A DNA stretch of 64,000 nt from Pseudochelatococcus sp047501465 (lineage in GTDB: Bacteria; Pseudomonadota; Alphaproteobacteria; Rhizobiales; Beijerinckiaceae). Numbering within the stretch: position 1 is the first letter of the stretch; each line of letters begins with the position of its first letter. The notes under the pieces were generated by a model, which did no database searches, was not told where the DNA came from, and saw only the letters and a program-made list of their open reading frames with translations. The stretch spans positions 620,001 to 684,000 of the forward strand of contig NZ_JAZDRL010000001.1 in the NCBI RefSeq assembly GCF_047501465.1. The letters run 5' to 3'. Positions 25,512 through 35,600 of the stretch are shown piece by piece. The position numbers and the translations under genes were made by a program.

Positions 25512-25538
25512 ACGGCACCGGTATATAACCGGTGCCGT
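25512..25538 (-). terminator. Strong terminator of the 535-residue orphan gene
   Basis: A perfect 11-base stem, ACGGCACCGGT and ACCGGTGCCGT, with a five-base ATATA loop, followed on the minus strand by TTTTGTT. It lies 37 bases after the stop of the orphan gene and isolates it from bioY. Confidence 0.8.
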
Positions 25539-25574
25539 AAAGAGTAATAATTCGTGGGAGACATCCACTATTTA

Positions 25575-27182
25575 TTAAACGCCCGCTCTATCCTTACTGG
25601 GAGACATGAGGCTTTGATCCTGGAGCTTGATTTCAGGATTTTCATTTGTAGCCGCAGTATCCAATATATACTTCCCGGTAAATTTAAAAGTTGATGTGAT
25701 ATCATTGATATCAGAATTTCTTAGAAAACTCGCAGCCATAGCATTATAGTTAATAGCTTTACCTTTAATATCGGTAACTTTCAGCGCTTCCTTAGGTAGG
25801 CTATTTACAATGTCTTGCTTTGTAATACTCTGTCTCTTAACTGGGGTTCCTGGGGGCAGACCTTGTTTAGCATTAACGGAAGAAGCTGCGCCATGAATAG
25901 CAGTCGTAAAATACGAGCGCACTTTTTCAGCGACTGTTGTTTGAGGCGCTACTGGCTGTACCTCAACCTGTTCAGCTAGCGGATCATTACCGTTCGGTTC
26001 AATTGAAGATACGCTTGACTGATCAGAGGCCCCGTCGACATTTTGACTGTCAATATCGATATCATCTTCATCAAAATCAGGTTGCCCAAATTGGTGGCTC
26101 CCTACCATGCCCGCTAATGCATTCATGAAACCTACGACACCGTCTTCAAATAATTTATTATCTAGACCATACCGCAACAATTCTTCCGCAGCATTAGAAT
26201 TAGCTACCTTTAAAACATCATCTTCTGTTATATCGCTTATTAAGATATTCTGCTCTTCAGAAAGCTCTAATCTTGCTCTTACTTGAGAAGCTAATAATGT
26301 AAGAGCGCGACCTTCAAAATTACCCCAAGTGTCATTTACATTATAACGAGGAGTTAAAAGAATTGGTGGTGACTGGAGAAGTTCTTTATTATTTTTTTTC
26401 TTCTTAGGAGTCAAGAAACCATTGCTATCGCCATCCCCTGCACTGTCTAAAGTATCTGACTTGTGAGATGGCAGCTGCGCAGAGCTAAATTGGATAGAGT
26501 CTTTCTGCGTTGTTGAAAGCTGCGGCGTTGCATAACGAACAGCGCCTTGGACAGGCTTTAATACAAAACCCTCTTCGTTGGAATCGCTATTCAAATTAGC
26601 CTCTGAATCCGAAGGCTGGACCAAATTTTCTACTTGGACCTGAGGCTGATCCGAGCTAACCTCTGGAGCCTGAAGCTGGCCCGCAGCCTCTGATACACCA
26701 TTCACTATCTGGTGTACAGTGCGCAGGTCGAGAGCGCCACGCGAAGTGGGGTTTACAAGCTGCTTAAGGCTTTCCCTTACAGCATTGTACTTCTCATCAT
26801 CTGTGAGCTTGGCTTCTACATACTTGATAAACTCAGCCTTGATGAGTTTATTCGAAGCACCATCCTTGATCCAGGATACGAGCCTGCTGAAGAACAAAGT
26901 TACGCTGTTCCAGCTTGACTTAATGCCAAGATCTAAACTCTTCGCGCTTTCTAAAGCGGCATCCGCGCCATCTTCACTCTGCTCACCTTCTGGACCAGCA
27001 TTCACATCCGCATTTTTCTGGGCAGCATTAAGAATTACCAGGGCGAAACGATTGCTCTCATATTTGCCAGCCAACGTCTCAAAAATGTTGATGTCAGGTG
27101 TATCAGAATTGGATGAAGTATTAGTTGAATAATTTGGTGCAGTATTTTGAATTGATGAATAATCCATACCAGGAAGCGACAT
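25575..27182 (-). CDS. Unrecognised effector-like protein, 535 residues
   Basis: I do not recognise this protein. It has no signal peptide or membrane helix. The first 30 residues are rich in Ser, Thr and Asn, as in many type III secreted proteins. Helical segments at about 35-60, 90-150 and 285-360 are separated by disordered Gln/Ser/Glu linkers (170-260 and 365-420). A lysine cluster PKKKKNNK at 259-266 looks like a nuclear localisation signal, and three S/T-P-x-K sites occur (T258, T446, S527). An acidic run DFDEDDIDID lies at 369-378. ATG with GGAG nine bases upstream; own terminator; non-coding on both sides; visibly AT-richer than its neighbours. A secreted host-directed protein is inference; a large cytosolic orphan is the alternative. 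Confidence 0.7.
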   Translation of the reverse strand: MSLPGMDYSSIQNTAPNYSTNTSSNSDTPDINIFETLAGKYESNRFALVILNAAQKNADVNAGPEGEQSEDGADAALESAKSLDLGIKSSWNSVTLFFSRLVSWIKDGASNKLIKAEFIKYVEAKLTDDEKYNAVRESLKQLVNPTSRGALDLRTVHQIVNGVSEAAGQLQAPEVSSDQPQVQVENLVQPSDSEANLNSDSNEEGFVLKPVQGAVRYATPQLSTTQKDSIQFSSAQLPSHKSDTLDSAGDGDSNGFLTPKKKKNNKELLQSPPILLTPRYNVNDTWGNFEGRALTLLASQVRARLELSEEQNILISDITEDDVLKVANSNAAEELLRYGLDNKLFEDGVVGFMNALAGMVGSHQFGQPDFDEDDIDIDSQNVDGASDQSSVSSIEPNGNDPLAEQVEVQPVAPQTTVAEKVRSYFTTAIHGAASSVNAKQGLPPGTPVKRQSITKQDIVNSLPKEALKVTDIKGKAINYNAMAASFLRNSDINDITSTFKFTGKYILDTAATNENPEIKLQDQSLMSPSKDRAGV

Positions 27183-27662
27183 TATCTTATCTCCAAAGAT
27201 GTCAAAACCTCTTCCAAGCCTCAGCCTGAAAGAGAATAAAATTGTTTAGCGCATAAGACATTGTAATTTTGGCAATTCAACACTCACAATATTTCAGCGA
27301 GCAATGGATGATATAATTTTATATCTTCCGTTGTACACAAAGCACCAAAATCACAGTTCTCAAAAAAGGATCGCTTAACCACAAAACTTAAAAAGCAACT
27401 ACCTTGCGAGTCGCTCTCGTTTTTGGTGACATCGATTCTCCACAGATTTACTCCGCATATATCCATATGCTCTCTTTTGCAACATTATTATAACCTAAAC
27501 CATAAGCCTCCAACTCATTGGTTAACGTCCTCCGTGGATTTTATTGACGATGTCTGATAACTCATACTCATATGGCATTATAAAATTGTTTGAAAGAAAG
27601 CTATCTCGCTAAACACCTTTAGGCAGTATTTGCCTCTCAATTACACTTAACAGTGGAATATT
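27183..27662. other. AT-rich gap, 480 bases, no gene
   Basis: This gap lies between two divergent genes. Only short unconvincing frames occur and no conserved RNA is evident. It should contain the promoter of the orphan effector-like gene, but no regulatory box was recognised. Confidence 0.5.
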
Positions 27663-27986
27663 ATGTTCAAAACCGCTCTGATTTATCCCGCCGCTGCCCT
27701 TGCAGAAATTGCTGGTTGTTTCTCGTTCTGGGCATGGCTGCGACTGGGCAAATCAATTTGGTGGCTACTGCCCGGTGTGTTTGCGCTGGTTATTTTTGCA
27801 TGGCTTCTAGCGCTTACCGATAGTGAAGCAGCAGGGCGTGCTTATGCAGCCTATGGCGGCATTTATATTGCTGCTTCTCTTGGCTGGTTGTGGGCTGCAG
27901 AAGGCATGCGCCCAGACCGATGGGATATTACTGGCGCAATCGTGTGCATTACAGGCGCAGTCATTATCCTTGTGGGGCCACGATAA
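27663..27986 (+). CDS. YnfA/UPF0060-family small membrane protein
   Basis: 107 residues, four predicted helices. Family features are the N-terminal YPAAALAEIAGCFSFWAWLRLGKS, GRAYAAYGGIYIAASLGWLWAAEGMRPDRWDITGA and a final VCITGAVIILVGPR. YnfA resembles small multidrug resistance proteins in size and has been linked to efflux, but a physiological substrate is not settled. ATG at 27663; monocistronic. Confidence 0.88.
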   Translation: MFKTALIYPAAALAEIAGCFSFWAWLRLGKSIWWLLPGVFALVIFAWLLALTDSEAAGRAYAAYGGIYIAASLGWLWAAEGMRPDRWDITGAIVCITGAVIILVGPR

Positions 27987-28026
27987 TATGCATTTCTGAT
28001 AATGGCGCCATTCACTGCATTCAAGC

Positions 28027-29190
28027 TCAATATGAAAGCTCAGCAATCAGACGACGCAAAAGCCCCTCTCCGCCAGCCAGTTCATCCAGTGATATATATT
28101 CATCCGCCTTATGCGCGCGATCGATAGAACCCGGACCGCACACAACCGTGGGAATACCAGCATTATGGAAATGCCCAGCCTCTGTGCCATATGGCACCGT
28201 GATTGTCTGATTGCGCCCGGCAAGCTTAAGTGCCAACGTTTGGGCGAAGGCCCCCACTGAAGGCGCAAGCGCCGGCACTAGCCCGTCCATTTCAGTATCG
28301 ACACGATAGCCCGGAAATGTTTGCTGGAAGCGCGGTAAAATGGTCGTATCAATGAACTGAGCAAGGCGTGCCGGGACCTCGTTAATATCCAGATCCGGCA
28401 AGGCGCGCACCTCCCATTGCAGCAATGCATCACTGGCCAGGATATTGCGCGCAGTGCCGCCGCTCATCTGCCCAATATGAATTGTGCTGCATGGGGGATC
28501 AAAGCGCCCGGATGAATCGCCGCGCGATGCATATTCTAATGATAATCGATCAAGTTCCGCGCCGATAAGCATAGCCCCATGCACGGCGCTGGCACCAAGA
28601 TCCGGCTTTGAAGAATGCGCCTGCGCACCAGTAATCCGGGTTGTAAACATGGCGATACTTTTATGCGCATCAGCCACTTCGAGATCAGTCGGCTCTCCAA
28701 CAATCACCGCAATTGGCTGCGGCAGATCGCGCCCAAATCTCGCAATTCCATCCACCACACCAAGGCAAGTAACCTCCTCATCATATGAGAGGAAAATATG
28801 AACAGGAGTAGCCAGCCGAGCTGCGAGAAAATCTGGTACAAGTGCGAGCACAAGCGCGCAAAACCCTTTCATATCAACGGCACCACGCCCATAAGCACGG
28901 TCATTCTCAACATGAAGGGAAAATGGATCGCTCGCCCAGATTTGCCCGTCAACGGGCACAACATCTGTGTGGCCAGACAGCACAACCCCACCGCGATCCT
29001 GCGGCCCGATGGTCGCAAACAGCGCAGCCTTGTCCCCTGCAGCGTTTGGAATACGCTGCGACACAACTCCCCATCCCTGCAGATATGCCTCAACAAAACT
29101 GATAAGCTCAAGATTTGAGCAAGAACTAATTGTGTTGAAAGCGACAAGCCGGGCCAGCATCTCAAGTGGGGTCAGGCGTTGGCCAGTCAT
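28027..29190 (-). CDS. argE: Acetylornithine deacetylase
   Basis: 387 residues, M20 metallopeptidase family; removes acetate from N-acetylornithine in arginine synthesis. Zinc ligands and catalytic residues appear in order: SGHTDVVPVDG (first His/Asp), YGRGAVDMKG (bridging Asp), SYDEEVTCLG (catalytic Glu-Glu), GEPTDL, and the late His in GTEAGHFHNAG. A dimerisation lid domain lies at about 180-300. No other arg gene is nearby. Other M20 peptidases are possible, but DMKG, SYDEEVTCLG and GEPTDL match the ArgE subgroup best. Confidence 0.88.
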   Translation of the reverse strand: MTGQRLTPLEMLARLVAFNTISSCSNLELISFVEAYLQGWGVVSQRIPNAAGDKAALFATIGPQDRGGVVLSGHTDVVPVDGQIWASDPFSLHVENDRAYGRGAVDMKGFCALVLALVPDFLAARLATPVHIFLSYDEEVTCLGVVDGIARFGRDLPQPIAVIVGEPTDLEVADAHKSIAMFTTRITGAQAHSSKPDLGASAVHGAMLIGAELDRLSLEYASRGDSSGRFDPPCSTIHIGQMSGGTARNILASDALLQWEVRALPDLDINEVPARLAQFIDTTILPRFQQTFPGYRVDTEMDGLVPALAPSVGAFAQTLALKLAGRNQTITVPYGTEAGHFHNAGIPTVVCGPGSIDRAHKADEYISLDELAGGEGLLRRLIAELSY

Positions 29191-29618
29191 GGGTGCTCCC
29201 GTAAATGAAGTTCTGCAGCATATTTAGGGCGACCAGCATACTGCTTGATCCAGAGATCGCCAAAAAGTCTGTGTTTGTTCTTAAAGCATTTTAGCGATTA
29301 GAGTTTGATTTTCCCGCTTCATGCAGCAAGAGCTGCTTAAAATGCAAATGTATCCCCCAATACTCCCTCTTCATACGCTCGCCCCACTTTCATAAAAGCG
29401 CACGACATGATAGGGCGCAGGGAGAGTAGAATCTACCAGCTGAAACGATTAGTCACTCTTTCAAGTGAGAATGGGGAAGAGAGTAGCAATGTGCAAATGG
29501 ACTATGTGAAAATGAGTGCAATTTAAGCCCCACGCATTTGTCCATGACACATGCCGCAACACTTCCCAGAGCAACACGCCATCACAATTGATAATTGGCG
29601 ACACCTATTGAGGCATCC
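29191..29618. other. Gap of 428 bases with one extragenic palindrome
   Basis: It lies between the divergent argE and dcd genes and holds no gene. GCATTTTA (29286-29293) and TAAAATGC (29338-29345) form a long-range dyad that encloses a smaller one (GCAG/CTGC), resembling the interspersed palindromes of Brucellaceae. Confidence 0.45.
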
Positions 29619-30728
29619 ATGAGCGCCATTCTCCCCGGTATCCAGTCTGCTGAAGCGATTAACGCATTGGCGGCAACAGGCGTTATCAGTAGCAGCACCC
29701 CGTTTGTTGACGGCCAGGTACAGCCCGCCAGCCTTGATTTGCGCCTGGGACGGCGCGCATGGCGCGTAAGAGCAAGCTTCCTGCCCGGACAGGAAAGCGT
29801 GGTTGCTGATCGTTTAAGTGCTCTTGCCCTGCATGAGATTGACCTTACACGCGGAGCCGTACTCGAAACAGGTTGCGTCTACATCGCCGAGATACTCGAG
29901 AGCGTCACATTACCGGATGAGCTTTCAGCTTCCGCCAACCCTAAAAGCTCCACTGGCCGTCTGGACGTTTTCACCCGGGTGATCACGGATCATGCGCGCG
30001 AGTTCGATGCCATCGAGGCAGGTTATGCAGGCGCGCTTTACGCTGAAATTTCACCACGCACTTTCCCGGTTCTGGTTCGGACAGGATCGCGCCTTTCACA
30101 GATCCGCTTCCGCGCAGGCCCTAGCCGCTTGACGGATACAGAACTTGTAGCCCTGCAGCAAAGTGAAAACATTGTCGCGAGCGACGGCGTTTCAATCCAG
30201 GGCGGCGTCGCAGTAAGCGTTGATCTGGCCGGCTTTGCAGCTTCCAACGGGCAGAAGCTGCTCGGCTATCGGGCCAAACGCCATACGGGCCTGGTTGATG
30301 TTGATCGCGTCAATGCATATGCCGTGCGGGATTTCTGGGAGCCGTTGTTTGCTGACGGCCATGGCCAACTTATCCTTGATCCCGGCCAGTTCTATATCCT
30401 CGCCTCTAAAGAGGCAGTGCATGTTCCCCCTGATTACGCAGCGGAGATGGTACCGTTTGATCCATTGGTTGGGGAGTTTCGTGTGCACTATGCAGGCTTC
30501 TTTGACCCCGGCTTTGGACATGCAGGCGCTGGCGGTGCCGGTGCAAGGGCTGTTCTTGAAGTGCGCTCTCGTGATGTTCCATTCCTTATTGAAGACGGGC
30601 AGATCGTTGGTAGGCTTGTTTATGAACGCATGGCGCAGCGTCCCACTACTCTTTACGGTGCGGGTGCAGGCTCCAATTATCAAGCGCAAGGGCTTAAACT
30701 ATCCAAACACTTCCAGTCGCCAGGGTGA
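29619..30728 (+). CDS. dcd: 2'-Deoxycytidine 5'-triphosphate deaminase, double-length
   Basis: 369 residues, about twice the length of E. coli Dcd: two tandem DCD/dUTPase-fold halves (about 1-190 and 195-369), each with a trimer-core beta structure. The first half carries QPASLDLRLGRRAWRVRASFLPG and SANPKSSTGRLDVFTRVITD; the second GQLILDPGQFYILASKEAVHVPPDYAAEMVPFDPLVGEFRVHYAGFFDPGFG. It makes dUTP from dCTP; dut (49181) then gives dUMP for thymidylate synthesis. The ATG at 29619 has TGAGG upstream; a TTG eight codons earlier is unlikely. The long form is characteristic of Alphaproteobacteria. Confidence 0.86.
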   Translation: MSAILPGIQSAEAINALAATGVISSSTPFVDGQVQPASLDLRLGRRAWRVRASFLPGQESVVADRLSALALHEIDLTRGAVLETGCVYIAEILESVTLPDELSASANPKSSTGRLDVFTRVITDHAREFDAIEAGYAGALYAEISPRTFPVLVRTGSRLSQIRFRAGPSRLTDTELVALQQSENIVASDGVSIQGGVAVSVDLAGFAASNGQKLLGYRAKRHTGLVDVDRVNAYAVRDFWEPLFADGHGQLILDPGQFYILASKEAVHVPPDYAAEMVPFDPLVGEFRVHYAGFFDPGFGHAGAGGAGARAVLEVRSRDVPFLIEDGQIVGRLVYERMAQRPTTLYGAGAGSNYQAQGLKLSKHFQSPG

Positions 30729-30748
30729 GGATATATATTCACGTTTAT

Positions 30749-30776
30749 TTTCGTATAATTAAATAATTACGCGAAA
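30749..30776. promoter_or_regulatory. AT-rich dyad between dcd and the sulfate-binding protein gene
   Basis: TTTCG and CGAAA flank a largely self-complementary TATAATT/AATTACG core; one or two mismatches. It lies 21 bases after dcd and about 90 bases before the next start, so it may be a dcd terminator or an operator for the binding-protein gene. Confidence 0.35.
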
Positions 30777-30866
30777 TTTTATGATAATTATTGACCTTTC
30801 CGATAAAATGTCGTGAATTGTGGTATCTGCTATGCCGCAACGGCTGTTATCGGAAAGGGTAAACGC

Positions 30867-31895
30867 ATGAAATGGTTTGGAGGGTTGACCATCGCAGCTC
30901 TTGTGGCGCTATCAGGCCCCGCGCTGGCACAAGATGCAAAGCCCATAGAAAACAAGCCGCCGGTAGAATTGCTCAATGCGTCTTATGATATTGCGCGTGA
31001 GCTTTTTGCTGCGATTAATCCGGTTTTCATTCAGGAATGGAAAGCCAAGACTGGGCAGGATGTCACCATAAAGCAATCCCATGCAGGATCATCAGCGCAA
31101 GCGCGTGCTATTCTGGAGGGTCTGCAGGCTGATGTTGTAACTTTCAATCAGGTCACGGACGTACAAATTCTGCATGACCGCGGCGATCTTGTTGCTGCTG
31201 ACTGGCAACAGCGCTTACCTAACAACGCTTCCCCATTTTATTCTTTCCCTGCATTTCTGGTACGCACTGGCAACCCGAAAGGTATAAAGGACTGGTCTGA
31301 TCTTGCGCGTGAGGGCGTACAGCCGATTTTCCCAAACCCTAAAACATCGGGCAATGCGCGCTATACATATCTTGCTGCCTACGCCGCGTTGTTAGAAAAA
31401 CACAATGGGGATGTCGAGAAAGTGAATGCAGACGTCAAGCGTATATTTGCAAACGTCCCTGTCTTCGACACAGGCGGACGCGGCGCAACCACTACTTTTG
31501 TGGAACGCGGACTTGGCGATGTGCTGATCACGTTTGAATCGGAAGTGAATGGTGTGCGTCGTGAATATGGCGACAAAGGCTTTGAAGTTGTGGTCCCTCC
31601 AGTAAGCATTCTGGCTGAGTTTCCGGTTAGCGTTGTCGATAAAGTTGCAACAGCAAAGGGCACAACTGATACAGCGACGGGATATCTTGAGTTCCTGTAT
31701 AGTGAAAAAGGGCAAGATATTCTGGCTGATTTTTTCTACCGTGTGCACAATCCGACAGTAGTTGAGCACCACAAGGATCAATTTCCGGATGTGCGCTTGC
31801 TAAAAGTTGAGGATGTCTTTGGCAGTTGGAAGAAGGTTTCGGAAGAACACTTTGCAAGCGGCAAGATCCTCGACACGCTATTTGCACGAAACTAA
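30867..31895 (+). CDS. sbp: Sulfate/thiosulfate ABC transporter binding protein
   Basis: 342 residues. Signal peptide KWFGGLTIAALVALSGPALA, cleaved before QDAKP. The Sbp/CysP signature follows: LLNASYDIARELFAAINPVFIQEW, KQSHAGSSAQARAILEGLQADVVTFNQVTDV, IFPNPKTSGNARYTYLAAYAAL and DVLITFESEVNG. It binds sulfate or thiosulfate in the periplasm. ATG 30867 has GGAAAGGG upstream. No cysT, cysW or cysA follows; a terminator comes 31 bases after the stop, so this is an orphan binding protein that must use a transporter encoded elsewhere. Confidence 0.9.
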   Translation: MKWFGGLTIAALVALSGPALAQDAKPIENKPPVELLNASYDIARELFAAINPVFIQEWKAKTGQDVTIKQSHAGSSAQARAILEGLQADVVTFNQVTDVQILHDRGDLVAADWQQRLPNNASPFYSFPAFLVRTGNPKGIKDWSDLAREGVQPIFPNPKTSGNARYTYLAAYAALLEKHNGDVEKVNADVKRIFANVPVFDTGGRGATTTFVERGLGDVLITFESEVNGVRREYGDKGFEVVVPPVSILAEFPVSVVDKVATAKGTTDTATGYLEFLYSEKGQDILADFFYRVHNPTVVEHHKDQFPDVRLLKVEDVFGSWKKVSEEHFASGKILDTLFARN

Positions 31896-31926
31896 CCCTA
31901 CTCATCACCTGAAATTCAGATGCATC

Positions 31927-31960
31927 AAGGCCGCCATTATCAAATGTGCGGCCTTTTTTC
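31927..31960 (+). terminator. Intrinsic terminator of sbp
   Basis: AAGGCCGC and GCGGCCTT form an eight-base stem around a 13-base loop, followed by a T-run. Confidence 0.85.
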
Positions 31961-32192
31961 TGTAATTATAATTAAATCAAAACATTAGATAATAACTATA
32001 ACTATTTATAAAATATGCAATTTTAAATTCTATGCATAAATCACGACAACTTCCGTAACATGTGAAGCCATCAGACGCTTGATTTTTGGAACAAATCTAA
32101 TCTATAATGATTTTAATGAATGAGGACAGGATGGTCTTTCATTCCCATTTAATTCTGCAAGGGCAGCACCCTTAATTTTAAGGAGATTTGTT

Positions 32193-32399
32193 ATGAACAC
32201 GACATCTTGCACCGATTGCGTATTTTTTGACAACAGCACCATGTCACACGCAGTCAAGGCTGACGCAGGTCTTTGCCGCTTCAACCCACCAGCTCCGAAG
32301 ACAACCGACGAAAGCCAGTCGATGTGGCCAATGGTAACGTCTGAAGATTGGTGCGGCCACTACACGGCTCAGCGTACAAGCGTTCGCGCGGCAGAGTAA
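32193..32399 (+). CDS. Small conserved cysteine-containing protein, 68 residues
   Basis: A short cytosolic protein with four cysteines: CTDCVFF at the start, GLCRFNPPAP in the middle and DWCGHY near the end. The CxxC plus two single Cys/His positions could hold zinc or a small iron-sulfur centre. Coding is supported by AAGGAG eight bases before the ATG and by a terminator 43 bases after the stop. I know no function for it; it looks like the small uncharacterised proteins widespread in Rhizobiales. Confidence 0.75.
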   Translation: MNTTSCTDCVFFDNSTMSHAVKADAGLCRFNPPAPKTTDESQSMWPMVTSEDWCGHYTAQRTSVRAAE

Positions 32400-32441
32400 T
32401 TTTTGAAAAGGCGATCATGCTATAACAGGCGTGAGTAATAA

Positions 32442-32477
32442 AAAAGCGCGAGATAGCAGATGCTGTCTCGCGCTTTT
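32442..32477. terminator. Bidirectional terminator
   Basis: AAAAGCGCGAGA and TCTCGCGCTTTT form a 12-base stem, continued by AGCA/TGCT. The stem ends are A/T-rich in both directions, so it serves the small cysteine protein gene and possibly also the autotransporter gene on the other strand (stop at 32670). Confidence 0.85.
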
Positions 32478-32669
32478 CTTTTATGATTTCACTTGAGGAA
32501 CCTGCGAAGGTAAAACCTTAAAGGCAACTCCAATTCGCTGGATAGTGCTGCGTCATTAATTATTACTGCTGCAGAACATCATCCATCACGCCCCTAATTT
32601 TAGAGAAAAACGCTCTCAAGCTGAATTAGCATTTTTCTCTATCTATTTGTTTTGTCTTAAATATTAAGC

Positions 32670-35600
32670 TCAGAATCTCATAATGAGGTTTGCATTGACA
32701 CCATTTTGCGTGACGCCAGAGCCAAACTGGCCTTGATAGGACACACCAAGCGTGGTGTCTTTGCTAAGTTGGAAATCAAGCCCTGTTTCAACCAACGCCA
32801 TGTCTTTGCCGATGGACGTGCCTGCAACTGTAAACGGCCCAGAGCCAGCAGCGAAACTCGCTGTCGCCAGAGGAATGCTATCCCCAAAGGCATGACGCCA
32901 GGCAAGATCGGCACGCGCAGTCGTTACAATGCCGCCAAAATCGAAATTCGTAGAGGCGCGAATACCAAGTGCCGATAAGGTGGTGTTCATCGTATCAGAA
33001 TGGATATTGAGCGCCGCTCCGTTCAGGCCATTTTCCCTAAAGCCATCGGTTCTTAGATGAACATACGCCAGATTGGCATAGGGTTCGATGCTTGAGCGTT
33101 CATTGACGTCGAGCCTGTAACCGAACTCGCCAAAAATCTGGAACGTGCCAGCATTATAGTCAGCCGAAAGGCTATCGTTAAAACCTGGGAAGGCAACATT
33201 GCGGCTCATATCCAGATCATGCCATGTAAATGCAAGACCTGAACGAAATGCGATAGCCCCTTCCGGAACCGCCCATTCATTCCCTGTATATCCGCCTAAG
33301 GTATAATTATCGCTTCTTCCAGAAGAAGAACGACCGTCAACCTTAAAAGTAGAATGGCTGTAACCCGCAAGTATGCCTAGACGCCAGGTATCATAAACCA
33401 ATGCATCTATACCCGACATGAAACCGCCAATAGTCGATTTGGCACTTGCAGCATTGCCATCTCCAGACTGCCTGGTCCACCCACCGAAGGCATTGCCCCA
33501 TGCAGCATAGCTTTGCACATTATAGAATGAAACATCAACGGATGCAGGCTTAACTATGTCACTGGCATTTGCAGGCCTGCTTTTTGCATTCTCAGCCTGA
33601 CCATAGGCCATCACCGCAATCGGTGAAGATGGTGTGCCGCCATAGGCCTGCACCAGGCGGTTATAGACCGCAGAGCGAGAGTAGCTGCTGCTATTGGAAA
33701 GCGCCCCCTTTACTGAAGCATAGGCTTCGCCGGAAAGCTGATGAAGCGCTGCGTTAATTGTGCTTCCATCTGATGCAGAAAAATCAAGAGAACTGATAAG
33801 AGAATGTAGCCCTGCCCCTGCACTTCCCGCCATCCGGTCAAATACCATCCCTACTCGAAGACTGTTTTTATCAGAGCTATAACGAGAATAAGCATCGGCT
33901 GCACGTGAGAAGGTTACTGTATAAGTGTTATTACCATCTGCTCTCGCTGCAGCTTGAAGAGTTGGAGAATCAAGAACAGTCTTCATATCTGCAAATGAAC
34001 CGGTAATACTATCAGCAGCCAACCATCGATCAGAAGTTACGCTGAAGCCATTCCCATACCAACCACGCTGAGGCGCAAAAGCGATCGTGCCATCAAGTGC
34101 CGCATGACCGTTTATTATAAGATTGCTGATTGACCCAGTATTATTGAGAGCAAGCAGCAAGCGGCCAGTAGAGGTCTGTACATAGTCTCCGTTGATATTA
34201 ATGCTGCCACCAACAGGCAATGGCGCCACCGTACCACTATTGATGAAATAACCCTCATTATTGACAAGATAGCTTCCTTGGCCAATGAGTGTTGCGCCTT
34301 CGGCAATATTTACATGGTATACTTCGTGATTGCCGGTAAACGCCGATGTACCACCTGCAAAGTTCAACAGCAGATTGTTAAACCCGATAATATTGTCATT
34401 ATATTGTATGGAAAAGCTCGCGTCAGGCTGCCCTGTTGAACGACCTTCGGCATCAGCAGTCGTTCCAAAAGTAATATTTGTTAGACGCGGGTCGCCATTT
34501 TCATCCTTTTCCGCGTAAAATGATCGTATATCACCCGAGATCTGCGCACCATTCATCACGTTAATTTGGCCAACATACGCATTATCGGAAATATAGATGG
34601 ATGCATAACTACCAGCCAAACGACCAGTCAGATCGAATGTGCTGACAAGGGGACCGTTAAGCTCATTATATATCGCCTCATAATATTCCTGAGAGCGATA
34701 TGATGGCCCAAACACAAAATATGACCCCCGGGATTCATTATCATCACCTAGTATATTGTGGCCAAAGTCAAAACTTGCCGCAATGCCATTCTCGCCGAGA
34801 GCTTGAACATCACCGCGCTGTGTGAAGGTATGGTTTGTTCCATAAGCAAACATGACGCCGCGTGCATAAGGTCCATCCGCATAGACACGGGTTCCAGGTA
34901 GAATTGTGATCGCATTATCGCCACCATCCACACGGATACCGCCACCGCCATCCCCAGCTGAAAGCAAATCAGCACGCTGGAATATCGTATTATTGCTGCC
35001 ATAGACATGTAATCCGAGACCAAGCGTCGCGGTATTATAGGTGTTAGGCAAATAATCCGTCCCCTCTGCATTGCGAGAGAAGAAAGGATTATCGTTTATC
35101 AGTGTTTGATTATTGCCGTAAATCGAATAGCCAAAAAAGTTCCGACGATCTATATCATACCCAAGATCTTGTAATATCGCGATTTCTGCTTCCATAAATG
35201 TGGTGTAGTTGCGATAATGCTGATGGCTCATCAAACTATTTTTGAGCTCTAGATGAGCAAGGAAGGGCGCATCAGGAATACCGCCAGGAGAAGTTAGACT
35301 GAGTGGAACACCGGGCATGGCGCCAGCAAGTACTTCACTTACATGCTCTCCCCCAAAATATCCTTGATTTTTGCGAAGATCAAAAATTTCATCATCGCTT
35401 ATCGGCTCACCATCATCATTTTCTGAGATATTATTACAGAATGAACAGTAGACAATTTGATCGGGACGAACATTGTTCCTGTTATCGTCAAAAAGATGGG
35501 TTGTCCATGCATTTGGCGATTCTGGTATATATATCAAGAAAGTACCATCTTCATATTCAAGATATTTGATATTACTGATAATCCCTAATGCATGTCCTAG

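Noticed and set aside
25380..25568. A 62-codon hydrophobic frame downstream of the orphan effector-like gene
   Set aside because: It overlaps the terminator hairpin completely and has no ribosome site.
27284..27466. 60-codon minus-strand frame in the gap before the YnfA-type gene
   Set aside because: No ribosome site, no similarity, AT-rich chance frame.
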